From: Gordonia humi
GTDB taxonomy: Bacteria > Actinomycetota > Actinomycetes > Mycobacteriales > Mycobacteriaceae
Direction of reading: 5' to 3'
DNA length: 64,000 nucleotides
Assembly (NCBI RefSeq): GCF_014197435.1
Contig: NZ_JACIFP010000001.1
Span: 4,278,001-4,342,000 of the forward strand
Shown: piece by piece, positions 33,978 through 42,220 of the stretch
Position numbering within the stretch: position 1 is the first letter of the stretch
Layout of the letters: each line of letters starts with the position of its first letter
Translations under genes and position numbers: made by a program
The notes under the pieces: generated by a model
What the model was told of the DNA's origin: nothing
Seen by the model: the letters and a program-made list of their open reading frames with translations, nothing else
The model's database searches: none

Positions 33978-34849
33978 CACTGCTCGTTCGGGTTGGGCTG
34001 GTTCAGGTCCTCGGCGAACCACATGCCCACGCGCGACAGGGTGCCGCCGTCGCCCGAGCTCCAGACGGCGCCCGAGACGTACTCGGCGTCGTCGGAGACC
34101 ATGAACAGCGCCATCTTCGCGTGATCGAGGAGCGACGGCGGACGGTTCCGCTTCAACGGGATCGGCGAGACGAACGGCTCCCACGGTCCGGCCACCTCCT
34201 CGTACGACTGGCCGACGACCGGCGAGCCCGCGGGCATCAGGAAGTTCGGCGACATTCCGTGGGTCGGCGCGATCGCGTTCACGCGGATGCCGTACGGACC
34301 GAGATCCAGGCTCAGACCCCGGACGAGTCCGTTCACACCGGCCTTCGTCGCGCTGTAGAAGGAGATGTCGTGGTACGCCACCATCGACGCCGCCGACGAC
34401 GTCGCGAGGATGACGCCGCCGCCCGCCGCCTTCATCACCGGCACCGCGGCCTGGGCCGTGTAGATCACACCCGACAGGTTCACGCCCAACACCTGGTGCC
34501 AGTCCTCGACGGTCAAGTCCTCGAACAGCACCTGCTCGCCGCCGGCCACCGTCGGGACGCCGCCGCGCGAGACGACGCCGGCGTTCGCCCAGGCGATGTC
34601 GAGCTTGCCGAACTTCTTCACCGTCTCGTCGACGGCGGCGGTGATCTGGTCGCGCTGGGCGACGTCCGCCGTGATCGCGATCGCCTCGCCACCGGCCTTC
34701 TCGACCTGCTCCACCGTCCCGGCGGCACGTTCGGGGTCGATGTCGACGACCGCGACCTTCGCACCTTCGGCCGAGAACAGCTTCGAGGACTCCCGTCCAA
34801 GACCCGATCCTGCGCCGGTGATCAGCGCGACTTTGCCTTCGAGTTTCAT
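33977..34849 (-). CDS. Short-chain dehydrogenase/reductase
   Basis: A 290-residue SDR with TGAGSGLG, WANAG in place of NNAG, catalytic Ser in TSSAAS and YSATK. The VVDID segment suggests NAD preference. A longer than usual loop (about 200-235, HGMSPNFLMPAG onward) probably lines the substrate pocket. It begins the SDR/ferredoxin/P450 operon, so oxidation of the P450 product (alcohol to ketone) is the simplest reading. Confidence 0.88.
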   Translation of the reverse strand: MKLEGKVALITGAGSGLGRESSKLFSAEGAKVAVVDIDPERAAGTVEQVEKAGGEAIAITADVAQRDQITAAVDETVKKFGKLDIAWANAGVVSRGGVPTVAGGEQVLFEDLTVEDWHQVLGVNLSGVIYTAQAAVPVMKAAGGGVILATSSAASMVAYHDISFYSATKAGVNGLVRGLSLDLGPYGIRVNAIAPTHGMSPNFLMPAGSPVVGQSYEEVAGPWEPFVSPIPLKRNRPPSLLDHAKMALFMVSDDAEYVSGAVWSSGDGGTLSRVGMWFAEDLNQPNPNEQ

Positions 34850-34974
34850 TCGTCTTCTCCCTTGGAGTTCGAGATACCGACGCCGAGTCCAGAGCCGGAA
34901 TCCGGCGTGCGATGCATGAGCGAGGTGGTCTCACGAGTCCGTGATTGTGATGGCTGCCACTCTCCGGGCCAACC

Positions 34975-34989
34975 GTAATACACTGTTAC
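34975..34989. promoter_or_regulatory. Candidate operator between SDR and TetR
   Basis: The imperfect palindrome GTAATACACTGTTAC lies in the 293-bp divergent gap between the P450 operon and the TetR gene at 35143. A minus-strand TTGACG (35001-34996) and TATTAC lie around it, but with a short 15-bp spacer. It is not the CTAATG palindrome. Apart from this the gap holds only the two leaders. Confidence 0.35.
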
Positions 34990-35142
34990 ATAAGACGTCA
35001 AGTGATATTTGTCAGCAGCTCGGGAGATCGGTCGGCACACCCGACCGGACCTCGCCGAACAGCCGAAACCTATGCTTGGCAGGTAAACGTTCACGACGGC
35101 TGGCCATCATCGACAGCCGCGGCGGCAGGCGGAAGGACCGAT

Positions 35143-35766
35143 ATGGCGCGCCCCTCCAAACCCCTCATCAGCCGCGAGGCCGCGGTGCTCGCGTCGATCG
35201 AGATCATCGACACCGAGGGACTCGAGGCGTTCAGCCTGCCGAAGCTCGCGAAGCACCTGGGGGTCCGCGCGCCGTCGCTGTACCACCATTTCGCCGACAA
35301 GAACGAGATCTTCACGGAGATCGCGCGGTACATCGCGGGCACGACGGTCGCGACGCCGCGGCGCCGTCCGGGGCCGGACTGGCCGGAGTTCTTCGTGGCG
35401 CTCTGCCTCAACTTCCGGCAGTCGATCCTGCGCCACCGCAATGCCGCACCGGTGCTCCTGCAGCACATGCCGCGTGATCTGTTCGTCCCGACGTACGAGG
35501 ACACCGCACGATTCATGCTCGAGTCCGGAGTGCCGATCGAGCTTCACGTCCGCATCCTGGACGGGATGGAGACGCTGGCCATCGGCGCGGTGCTCATGGA
35601 GGCGATGCGCGCGCCGAGCACCAAGTCGACGATCTTCCCGAACGTCGACGCGGCGTCGCAGCCGATCCTCGCCGAAGCACTCGCCAGCAATGAGCTGACA
35701 CAGAAGAAGCTCTTCGAGGAGACCGTCCGCAGTTTCCTGCACGGTGTGATCCGCGACCACATGTGA
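35143..35766 (+). CDS. TetR-family repressor (GVRAPSLYHHF helix)
   Basis: The start is ATG 35143 with AAGGA upstream. The 207 residues have a TetR HTH at about 27-60 (FSLPKLAKHLGVRAPSLYHHFADK). Its recognition helix differs by one residue from that of the TetR at 6711, and the two look like paralogs throughout. It diverges from the SDR/ferredoxin/P450 operon, the classic place for a repressor of that operon. It may also act on the island palindrome. Its last codons form one arm of a terminator hairpin. Confidence 0.87.
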   Translation: MARPSKPLISREAAVLASIEIIDTEGLEAFSLPKLAKHLGVRAPSLYHHFADKNEIFTEIARYIAGTTVATPRRRPGPDWPEFFVALCLNFRQSILRHRNAAPVLLQHMPRDLFVPTYEDTARFMLESGVPIELHVRILDGMETLAIGAVLMEAMRAPSTKSTIFPNVDAASQPILAEALASNELTQKKLFEETVRSFLHGVIRDHM

Positions 35767-35782
35767 CCGCGGATCACACCGT
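35741..35782. terminator. Bidirectional hairpin terminator overlapping the TetR stop
   Basis: A perfect 15-bp stem (35741-35755 with 35768-35782) has a 12-nt loop that itself contains the palindrome CACATGTG. The left arm is inside the TetR coding region. It lies between convergent genes and should end both transcripts. Confidence 0.8.
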
Positions 35783-35791
35783 GGGCGACGG

Positions 35792-37270
35792 TCAGCCCAG
35801 GTGGATGGTCTTGGTCTCGAAGAACTCCTCGAGACCCTCCGCGCCGCCTTCGCGACCGAGACCGGACTGCTTGTAGCCGCCGAACGGGATGGTGAAGTCG
35901 GTGACCGAGCAGTTGATGTTCACGGTGCCGGTCCGGATGCGCTTGGCGACCTCGTACGCGTGCTCGGCGTCGGCGGAGAAGACCGCTCCTGACAGTCCGT
36001 ACTGCGAGTCGTTGGCGATCGCCACCGCGTCGTCCTCATCGGTGTAGGTGATGATCGAGATGACCGGTCCGAACACCTCCTCCTGGGCGATGCGCATATC
36101 GGCCCGGACGTTGTCCACGATCGTCGGCTCGACGAAGAACCCGTGGTCGAAGCCGCCGCGGCCGCCGCCGTGGACGATGGTCGCCCCCTCGGACTTCGCG
36201 ATCTCGATGTAGTTCTCCACCCGGTCGCGCTGACGCGCCGACGCGAGCGGACCGAGGAAGTTCGTCTCCTCCCACGGGTTGCCGAGCGGCAGCATCCCCA
36301 ACGCCGCCTGGTACGCGGCGACGACCTCGTCGTGCCGCTTCTCCGAGACCAGCACGCGAGTCAACGCGATGCACGCCTGACCGGACTGCATGCAGCCGCC
36401 CATCGGGAGGAACTGCATCACCGAGTTCAGATCGGCGTCGTCCAGGACGATGGCCGCCGATTTGCCGCCCAGTTCCAGCGACACCTTCGCGACGCGGTCC
36501 GCGGCCAACGCCATGATGCGACGACCGGCCGCCGTCGAACCCGTGAAGGTGATGTGATCGACCTCCGGGTTGGTCACCAGGGTCTCGGACACCTCGCGGT
36601 CGGCCGCGAGCACGCTCACGACGCCCTCCGGGATGCGCCCCTCGGCGACGAGTTCCCCGACGACGTCCGCGAACACCGACGGCGACAGCGGCGCCTCCGG
36701 CGATGTCTTCAGGATCACCGAACAGCCGGCGGCGAGCGCCGGGGCCACCTTGAACGCGATCGTTCCGACCGGTCCGTTCCACGGGATGATGACGCCGACC
36801 ACGCCGTTCGGCTCCTTGACGACCAGCGAGCGGCCGCCGTCGGCGCGGGTGCGCTCGTCGACCATCGTCGCATTGCGCGCCTCGTTCGCGACCGCGTGGA
36901 ACAGACCCGGGAACATCTGCTGGGTCATCCCGCTGACCGGGGCCGTGACACCGACCTCGGCGATGCCGATCGGCGTCAGCTCGGCCAGCCGCTTCCCCAG
37001 ACGATCGCCGATCTCGTCGATCACGTCGGCGCGCTCGGCGATCGGCGTGTTCACCCAGACACCGGCGTCGAACGACGCGCGGGCCTCGTCGACCGCGCAC
37101 GCGATGTCGTCGGCGGTCGCCGCACGCACCCGCGCGACCACACCCTCCGACCACGAGTCGACGACGTCGATCCATTCGTCGCCGGTCGAATCGACCCACT
37201 TGCCGCCGATGAACACCTGGGGACGATCGTCGAAGGTGATGGGCGCGGGGCTGGGAGCCGTAGTTGTCAT
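35792..37270 (-). CDS. NAD(P)-dependent aldehyde dehydrogenase
   Basis: I start at ATG 37270 (MTTTAPSPAP) with GAGGAG upstream; an earlier frame to 37378 would include the promoter. The 492 residues show IPWNGPVG, FTGSTAAGR, Glu266 in LELGGK and catalytic Cys300 in SGQACIALTR. It oxidises an aldehyde to an acid. It is a single-gene unit with its own island operator (site E), so it serves the same pathway as the second aldehyde dehydrogenase beside the ALDH at 14970. Confidence 0.92.
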   Translation of the reverse strand: MTTTAPSPAPITFDDRPQVFIGGKWVDSTGDEWIDVVDSWSEGVVARVRAATADDIACAVDEARASFDAGVWVNTPIAERADVIDEIGDRLGKRLAELTPIGIAEVGVTAPVSGMTQQMFPGLFHAVANEARNATMVDERTRADGGRSLVVKEPNGVVGVIIPWNGPVGTIAFKVAPALAAGCSVILKTSPEAPLSPSVFADVVGELVAEGRIPEGVVSVLAADREVSETLVTNPEVDHITFTGSTAAGRRIMALAADRVAKVSLELGGKSAAIVLDDADLNSVMQFLPMGGCMQSGQACIALTRVLVSEKRHDEVVAAYQAALGMLPLGNPWEETNFLGPLASARQRDRVENYIEIAKSEGATIVHGGGRGGFDHGFFVEPTIVDNVRADMRIAQEEVFGPVISIITYTDEDDAVAIANDSQYGLSGAVFSADAEHAYEVAKRIRTGTVNINCSVTDFTIPFGGYKQSGLGREGGAEGLEEFFETKTIHLG

Positions 37271-37338
37271 CGTCAGGATCTCCTCGAATTCGTTGACTGC
37301 GCACGGCCCGAACTCTCCTGTGAACCGTGTCACAGGAG

Positions 37339-37368
37339 AGTTTAGGTTATCTATCGTCATTAGGTCAA
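37339..37368 (-). promoter_or_regulatory. Promoter with island operator (site E)
   Basis: On the minus strand, TTGACC (37368-37363) and the -10 TAAACT (37344-37339) are 18 bp apart. CTATCGTCATTAG (37351-37363) lies in the spacer and matches the island consensus at 10 of 12 positions. It precedes the aldehyde dehydrogenase start by about 80 bp. Confidence 0.65.
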
Positions 37369-37400
37369 CAAATGACAAAAATCGTCGGATGTATCAATGT

Positions 37401-38900
37401 TCAGTCGTCCGGATGATCCGAGAGGGCCACCAGCACACCCCCTTCGCCGATCTGCACACCCGCTCCGACCAGGTCTTCCGCGATGAGCGTCGCGAGCAGG
37501 TCCGGCCGATCGGTACCGACCAACGCACGCCCACCGGCCGCGGTGCGCACGGCGACGAAGGCGCGTTCGGGCTCGCCCGCCCGACTGTGCGGCACCGTGT
37601 ACGACTCGATCCGGGCGGCGCCCACGAACTCGGTGTCCGCGACGACGGTCGGGCACGCATCGACCTCCGGCTGGACGTCGAGATGCACGAACGAGCGGGT
37701 CGGCGGCTCGGTGCTGTAGAGCCCCATCGCATGCTTGGTGAGGTAGCCGCCGTTCGCGGTGACCAGCCCCCGCTCCCCCGGAGACCGCCGGAGCCGCGTC
37801 GCCATGGTCGCGATGGCGTGCGTGCTGTAGTCGTTCCACGGCCCGCCGGCGAAGGTGAGCCCACCGGTCACCGTCAACGGACGGGTCGGATCGTCGATCG
37901 GCAGGCCCAGTTCACGCGCCGCGATCTGCACCGCGGACGGAAAGCACGAGTAGACGTCGACGTGCTCGACGTCGCCGATCCCGACACCCGCGGCCTCCAG
38001 GGTGCGAGCACCCGCGATACGGATCGCCGCACTGCCGTCCAGTCGCTCGCGCGCGGTGATGTCGTAGGTGTCGTGAGCGTCGGCGCCCGCGTGGATGAAC
38101 ACCCAGTTGTCGCGCGGAATGCCCAGCCGCGTCGCCAGACCCACCGAACAGACGATGACCGCGGCGGCCTGCTCGACCATGTTGTTCGAGTTCATCAGCT
38201 TGGTGTACGGCCAGCTGATCCACCGGTTGTCCGGGCTCGGCGTCGAGATCTGCTCGGCGGTGTGCGCGCTCCGGGTCCACGCGTACGGGTTGTCGACCGC
38301 GACGTCGGCGAAACTCGACCACAGCCGACCGACCTCATCGAGGTGTTCGGCGACGCCGCGACCGATGGAGGACCGATACGCCTGCTCGAACAGCGGGTAG
38401 ACGTACGCCGGGCGATCGAGCCCGATGCGCTTGTGCGCGTCGAAGACCATCGGCACGTCGGGCACGGCCTTCTCGGCGAGCGGCACGTCGTCGCCCTGCA
38501 CCGTCCAGTCCGGCCGTTCGCCCGCGGCGCGCAGCTTCATGCGGGTCCGCCAGGCCTCCGCACCGCCGACCAGCACCGCCTCCGCCCTGCCCGCCAGGAC
38601 GTCCGCCGCCGCCGTCGACACGAGGGTCTGCGGGCAGTTGCCGCCGTCGCCCGTGTACGCGGTGTGCACCACCGGGGCGCCGAGTCGCTCGCCGACGAGC
38701 AGTCCCGCGTCACGGTAGCGCCACGACAGCATCCGTACCAGCCGGATCGAGTCGATCCGCCGCAGGATCGCGTCCGTGCCCGCCTCCGCCGCGGCCGCCC
38801 GAGCCGCCTCCGCGATGAGATCGACGGGCTCGACCCCTCCGTCGCGATTGTTGATCTGCCCTCCACCGACGAGAATCGGCGTACGCGGGTCCATGGTCAT
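37401..38900 (-). CDS. Thiolase-like acetyl-CoA acetyltransferase family protein
   Basis: The start is ATG 38900 (MTMDPRTP) with GGGAG upstream; the longer frame runs through operator F. The 499 residues follow the long thiolase-like group: GDGGNCPQTLV with a Cys beside the usual GGNSPQ, HVDVYSCFPSAVQIAA, and the late ANGGYLTKHAMGLYS with the catalytic-type His. A C-terminal beta-rich extension of about 100 residues follows the fold. It may perform thiolytic cleavage of a 3-oxoacyl-CoA, but the cysteine site is non-standard. It is a monocistronic member of the island regulon. Confidence 0.82.
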   Translation of the reverse strand: MTMDPRTPILVGGGQINNRDGGVEPVDLIAEAARAAAAEAGTDAILRRIDSIRLVRMLSWRYRDAGLLVGERLGAPVVHTAYTGDGGNCPQTLVSTAAADVLAGRAEAVLVGGAEAWRTRMKLRAAGERPDWTVQGDDVPLAEKAVPDVPMVFDAHKRIGLDRPAYVYPLFEQAYRSSIGRGVAEHLDEVGRLWSSFADVAVDNPYAWTRSAHTAEQISTPSPDNRWISWPYTKLMNSNNMVEQAAAVIVCSVGLATRLGIPRDNWVFIHAGADAHDTYDITARERLDGSAAIRIAGARTLEAAGVGIGDVEHVDVYSCFPSAVQIAARELGLPIDDPTRPLTVTGGLTFAGGPWNDYSTHAIATMATRLRRSPGERGLVTANGGYLTKHAMGLYSTEPPTRSFVHLDVQPEVDACPTVVADTEFVGAARIESYTVPHSRAGEPERAFVAVRTAAGGRALVGTDRPDLLATLIAEDLVGAGVQIGEGGVLVALSDHPDD

Positions 38901-38943
38901 CGAGGCTCCCAGTGTCGACATTGTTCCAGACACTGGCACTATA

Positions 38944-38958
38944 ACTAATGACAATAGA
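38944..38958. promoter_or_regulatory. Island operator (site F)
   Basis: ACTAATGACAATAGA matches the perfect site A at 12 of 14 non-central positions. It lies 44 bp upstream of the thiolase-like start. A separate inverted repeat AGTGTC-N12-GACACT (38911-38934) sits between the operator and the gene. I could not place a convincing -35/-10 here. Confidence 0.6.
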
Positions 38959-38975
38959 TATACGGGCGGCTCGGC

Positions 38976-39536
38976 TCAGGTTGCGGGCAGTATCCGATCC
39001 TCCTCGGCCGCCAACCACTCGGCGAGTTCGCGGGCCGCGGCGTCGACCACCCGCGGCCAGTCCATGGCCGAGTCGTCGGCCTGATCGCTGACGACCTTCA
39101 CCAGGGTCAGGGGCAGCGAGTACGCCGCGCAGACCTGCGCGATCGCCGCGGCCTCCATGTCGACGAGATCGGCCCGCCGCGCCAGGGCGGCCCGGTGGAC
39201 CGGATCGGTGACGAAGGTGTCGCCGGTGGCCAGCACCGTCCCGTCGCCGCCGGGCAGATCCCACCGATCGATCGCCTCGTAACCGATCGCGGCCAACGCG
39301 GCCGCCGAGATGTCGTGCTCGATCACGACGGACGGCACGAACAGCCCGGCGTGACGGTCGTGGAGGGCGCCCGCGGTTCCGATATTCACCACGCGCGTGT
39401 AGCCGCCGCGTTCGAGCGCGCGGGTCACCGCCATCGCGGCCTTGACCTTGCCGATGCCGGTGACGACCAGGTCGGCGTCCGGCCGTACGTGTGCGGCCTC
39501 GGCTCGCGTCGCCGAGACGATGAGCGTCCGTTCCAC
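38976..39536 (-). CDS. MTA/SAH-type nucleosidase (PNP/UDP phosphorylase family)
   Basis: The GTG at 39536 begins a 186-residue protein with the nucleosidase landmarks NIGTAGAL, GDTFVTD and VDMEAAAIAQV, in which Glu would contact the ribose and Asp in VSDQADDS would protonate the base. It is shorter than typical 230-residue MTA/SAH nucleosidases. It cleaves the glycosidic bond of a purine nucleoside. It follows an SDR by 1 bp. It has no island operator and looks like housekeeping. Confidence 0.8.
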   Translation of the reverse strand: MERTLIVSATRAEAAHVRPDADLVVTGIGKVKAAMAVTRALERGGYTRVVNIGTAGALHDRHAGLFVPSVVIEHDISAAALAAIGYEAIDRWDLPGGDGTVLATGDTFVTDPVHRAALARRADLVDMEAAAIAQVCAAYSLPLTLVKVVSDQADDSAMDWPRVVDAAARELAEWLAAEEDRILPAT

Positions 39537-39537
39537 G

Positions 39538-40479
39538 TCAGTCGACCCGGTCGGCGCCCGCCGGCGAACCGAGCCCGCTGATTCGCGCCAGGTGATCGAA
39601 CCGGTTGTTGGCGATCCTCATGACCACCTCGTACGGGAACGCGAACTTGCGAGCCCACCAGTAGCCGAACCGCACGTCGAAGGACGTGTAGACGATGAAC
39701 TTGTTCTTCGCGATGCCGTCGAGGATCGCGTCGGCGGCCTTCTCCGGCGTCACCGCGATCTTGTGGAAGCCGTCGATCTGTTCCACCACGCGCGGATCCT
39801 CTCGGTTCAGCCCGACGATGTCGACGGTGCCCACGAGCGGAGTGTCGACGCCGCCCGGGCAGACCAGAGACACGCCTATCCCGTGTCGACGGAGGTCGAA
39901 CCGGAGCACTTCGGAGACACCGCGGATGCCGAACTTGCTCGCGCTGTATGCCGCATGCCACGGGAAGGCCAGGAGTCCGGCCGCCGACGACACGTTGACC
40001 ACCTGACCGCCGCGACCGGCCCGCACCATCTGCGGCACGAAGCACTCGATCACATGGATCGGCCCCATGAGATTGACGTCGACCATCGATCGCCAGTGGC
40101 GGTGTTCGAGGTTCTCCACGGTGCCCCACGCGGAGATCCCCGCGACGTTCATGACCACGTCCAGCACGCCGACCTCGGCGTCGACCGCCCGCGCGAAGGA
40201 GGCCACCCAGTCGTAGTCGGAGACGTCGCCCGCCGCGTGGTAGACCACCGAGCCGCCGCTCGCGGCGATCTCGGCGACCGCGTCGTCGAGCGGCTCGACA
40301 TGCAGGTCGGTCAGCACCAGCCGGGCGCCCTTGCGGGCCGCGGCCGACGCGGTGGCACGGCCGATGCCGCTCGCGGCTCCGGTGATCAACACCGTCTTCC
40401 CGCGCAGCGACGGCACCGGCGGCGGAACCCAGAACAGATCGCGGACGGCCTTGGCGAACTTCAACGGAGAGACACCCAT
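39538..40479 (-). CDS. Short-chain dehydrogenase/reductase
   Basis: The 313-residue SDR has a 30-residue hydrophobic/Pro-rich N-terminal extension (FAKAVRDLFWVPPPVP). TGAASGIG, NVAG, the NVSSAAG serine and YSASK follow. The C-terminal 60 residues (VYTSFDVRFGYWWARKFAFPYEVVMRIANN) are aromatic and may associate with membrane. It resembles mycobacterial SDRs of lipid metabolism. It is separated from the amidase by a terminator, co-transcribed with the nucleosidase, and probably not part of the island. Confidence 0.85.
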   Translation of the reverse strand: MGVSPLKFAKAVRDLFWVPPPVPSLRGKTVLITGAASGIGRATASAAARKGARLVLTDLHVEPLDDAVAEIAASGGSVVYHAAGDVSDYDWVASFARAVDAEVGVLDVVMNVAGISAWGTVENLEHRHWRSMVDVNLMGPIHVIECFVPQMVRAGRGGQVVNVSSAAGLLAFPWHAAYSASKFGIRGVSEVLRFDLRRHGIGVSLVCPGGVDTPLVGTVDIVGLNREDPRVVEQIDGFHKIAVTPEKAADAILDGIAKNKFIVYTSFDVRFGYWWARKFAFPYEVVMRIANNRFDHLARISGLGSPAGADRVD

Positions 40480-40499
40480 GACATCAGACTATGCCGCAT

Positions 40500-40522
40500 C
40501 ACGGGGGTCTCGGACCCCCGTG
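40500..40522 (-). terminator. Hairpin terminator after the amidase gene
   Basis: A perfect 10-bp stem (40500-40509 with 40513-40522) with a 3-nt loop lies 37 bp after the amidase stop and 21 bp before the SDR start. It should separate the two minus-strand units. Confidence 0.7.
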
Positions 40523-40558
40523 TTCGGTGAGACAGGTCGCCGAGCACGCGGATACGAC

Positions 40559-41644
40559 CTATACGGGGAGCTTGCCGCCGAACACCGCGTAGACCACGGA
40601 CAGGATGGCCTTGAGTACGTCCGCCGACACGTCCTGTCCCTCGGTCATCAGGATCTTCTGCGCGTCCTGCAGGCTCTTGGCGGCGACCAGCTTGTCGATC
40701 AACGGACCGACCGATGCCAGACCGGCGAAGTCGATGCCGTCGGGATCGGAGTTCGACTCCGGAGCGGGCTGATCCTGGGGGTTCACGCCGTCAGCGGAGT
40801 CGTCGCCCGGCTTCGGCACCGGCGCGGTCGGGTTCGCCGGACCCGACTTGCCCTCGACGTAGCTGGTTATGCCGTCCGTGATCGCCATCGCGTACTTGGT
40901 CGCGCCCTGCGGCGACCCGAGGGACTTCGACTCGGCCGGGTTCGAGAGGTTGCCCATCTCGATGAAGACGGCGGGCACACGCGTCAAGTTGACCGCCGAG
41001 ATGTCCGAACGGGTCTGGATGCCGTTGACGACGCCCGCGTAGTTCGCCGGGCTGAACCCGGCCTTGGTGAAGGCGTCGCGCATGGCGTTCGACGCCTTGC
41101 GTCCGCCGTCGGACTGCGCCGCATCGGCCGCCCGATCCGGCAGCGGAAGCGTCGGCACGATCATGTGGAACCCGCTCTTACCCGCGTCCGCGCCGGCACT
41201 CGTGGAGTCGGCGTGCAGGCTCACCGCGACGTCGGCGCCCGATCGGCTGGCGGCCTCGGCTCGTTCGTCGACGCATCCACCCCACCCGGTGTCGTCCTTG
41301 CGGCTCATCACCACACGCGCGCCCTTGCTCTCGAGCGCGGCCTTGACCAGCTGAGACACCTCCCAGTTGATGGTGTGCTCGGCTTTACCGTCGACCGACG
41401 TCGCACCGGTGGTCTGGCAGTCCTTCGTCCCGCCGCGTCCATCGGCCACCTGCTTGCCGAGGTCGTGCCCGGCCGCCGAGCCCTGGTGCCCGGGGTCGAG
41501 GAAGACCGTCTTACCCGACAGTCCCCCGGCACTCAACGGCGCGGCCTCGGACGACGGCGCCTGCACCAGGCCCACGCCGAGCACAGTGGTCGCCACGATC
41601 GATGCCGCGGCTACGGCGCCACGGCGTACACGGACAGCGTTCAT
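40559..41644 (-). CDS. N-acetylmuramoyl-L-alanine amidase (Ami1/Rv3717-like)
   Basis: I take ATG 41644 (AGGGGG 9 nt upstream); GTG 41650 is an alternative. The 361-residue secreted protein has a signal peptide (about 1-34, ending SSEAAP). An Amidase_3 domain follows with the zinc ligands His in FLDPGHQG, Glu in HTINWE and His in SLHADS, and the catalytic Glu in FIEMGNLS. A Pro/Asp-rich linker leads to a helical C-terminal segment not needed for catalysis. It cuts the amide between MurNAc and L-Ala in peptidoglycan during cell division and wall turnover. Confidence 0.9.
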   Translation of the reverse strand: MNAVRVRRGAVAAASIVATTVLGVGLVQAPSSEAAPLSAGGLSGKTVFLDPGHQGSAAGHDLGKQVADGRGGTKDCQTTGATSVDGKAEHTINWEVSQLVKAALESKGARVVMSRKDDTGWGGCVDERAEAASRSGADVAVSLHADSTSAGADAGKSGFHMIVPTLPLPDRAADAAQSDGGRKASNAMRDAFTKAGFSPANYAGVVNGIQTRSDISAVNLTRVPAVFIEMGNLSNPAESKSLGSPQGATKYAMAITDGITSYVEGKSGPANPTAPVPKPGDDSADGVNPQDQPAPESNSDPDGIDFAGLASVGPLIDKLVAAKSLQDAQKILMTEGQDVSADVLKAILSVVYAVFGGKLPV

Positions 41645-41764
41645 CGGCACTGACCCCCTTCTTACGACACATCAGTCACACTGATCACTTCTTTAACAGT
41701 GAATCAGTAGTCGAGGGTTGCTGTCGAACGGGAACCCCGCTCGACCGGGAATCGTTAACCTGCT

Positions 41765-42220
41765 GTGACCACACGGCCGGTAGTCTCCGGTCGTCCCCAT
41801 CCCTCGGCTCGAAGGCTCCGCATGCTCGCACGGCTCGGCACCCGGTACCGCCACCTACGACACAACCACCGCTACGGCTTCGTCCTGCGTTATGTGACGA
41901 TCATCGCGGGCGTTCTCGTCACCGCCGTCGGGATCATCGCGATCCCACTGCCGGGACCCGGATGGGCCATCGTGTTCCTCGGCCTGCTGATCCTGTCGCA
42001 GGAACTGGAATGGGCTGCGCGACTGCGCCGCTGGGTGATGGCCACCCTCAACAGCTTCTACCAGAGATTCGTCGACGGCAGCCCGCTGATGCAGGCCGTG
42101 CTGGGCGTTGCGAGCACCGTCGTCGTAGTCGCGATCCTATGGCTCGTCAACGCCTTCGGCATCGTCGGCGGATGGATCGGAGTCCACTCCGCCTGGCTGC
42201 AGTCCCCACTGTTCGGCTGA
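41765..42220 (+). CDS. TIGR02611-type PGPGW membrane protein
   Basis: The GTG at 41765 or ATG at 41822 begins this protein of up to 151 residues. It has a membrane segment at about 42-62, the conserved IPLPGPGWAIVFLGL motif with a short hydrophobic stretch, an amphipathic Arg/Trp-rich helix, and a last membrane segment at about 110-135. This is an actinobacterial family of unknown function. Its 3' end overlaps the CobW gene on the other strand by 84 bp, so the two messages are complementary there. Confidence 0.8.
   Translation: MTTRPVVSGRPHPSARRLRMLARLGTRYRHLRHNHRYGFVLRYVTIIAGVLVTAVGIIAIPLPGPGWAIVFLGLLILSQELEWAARLRRWVMATLNSFYQRFVDGSPLMQAVLGVASTVVVVAILWLVNAFGIVGGWIGVHSAWLQSPLFG

Noticed and set aside
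36570..38948. A 792-codon plus-strand frame
   Set aside because: It is antisense to the aldehyde dehydrogenase and the thiolase-like gene, crosses their promoter, and shows no domain.
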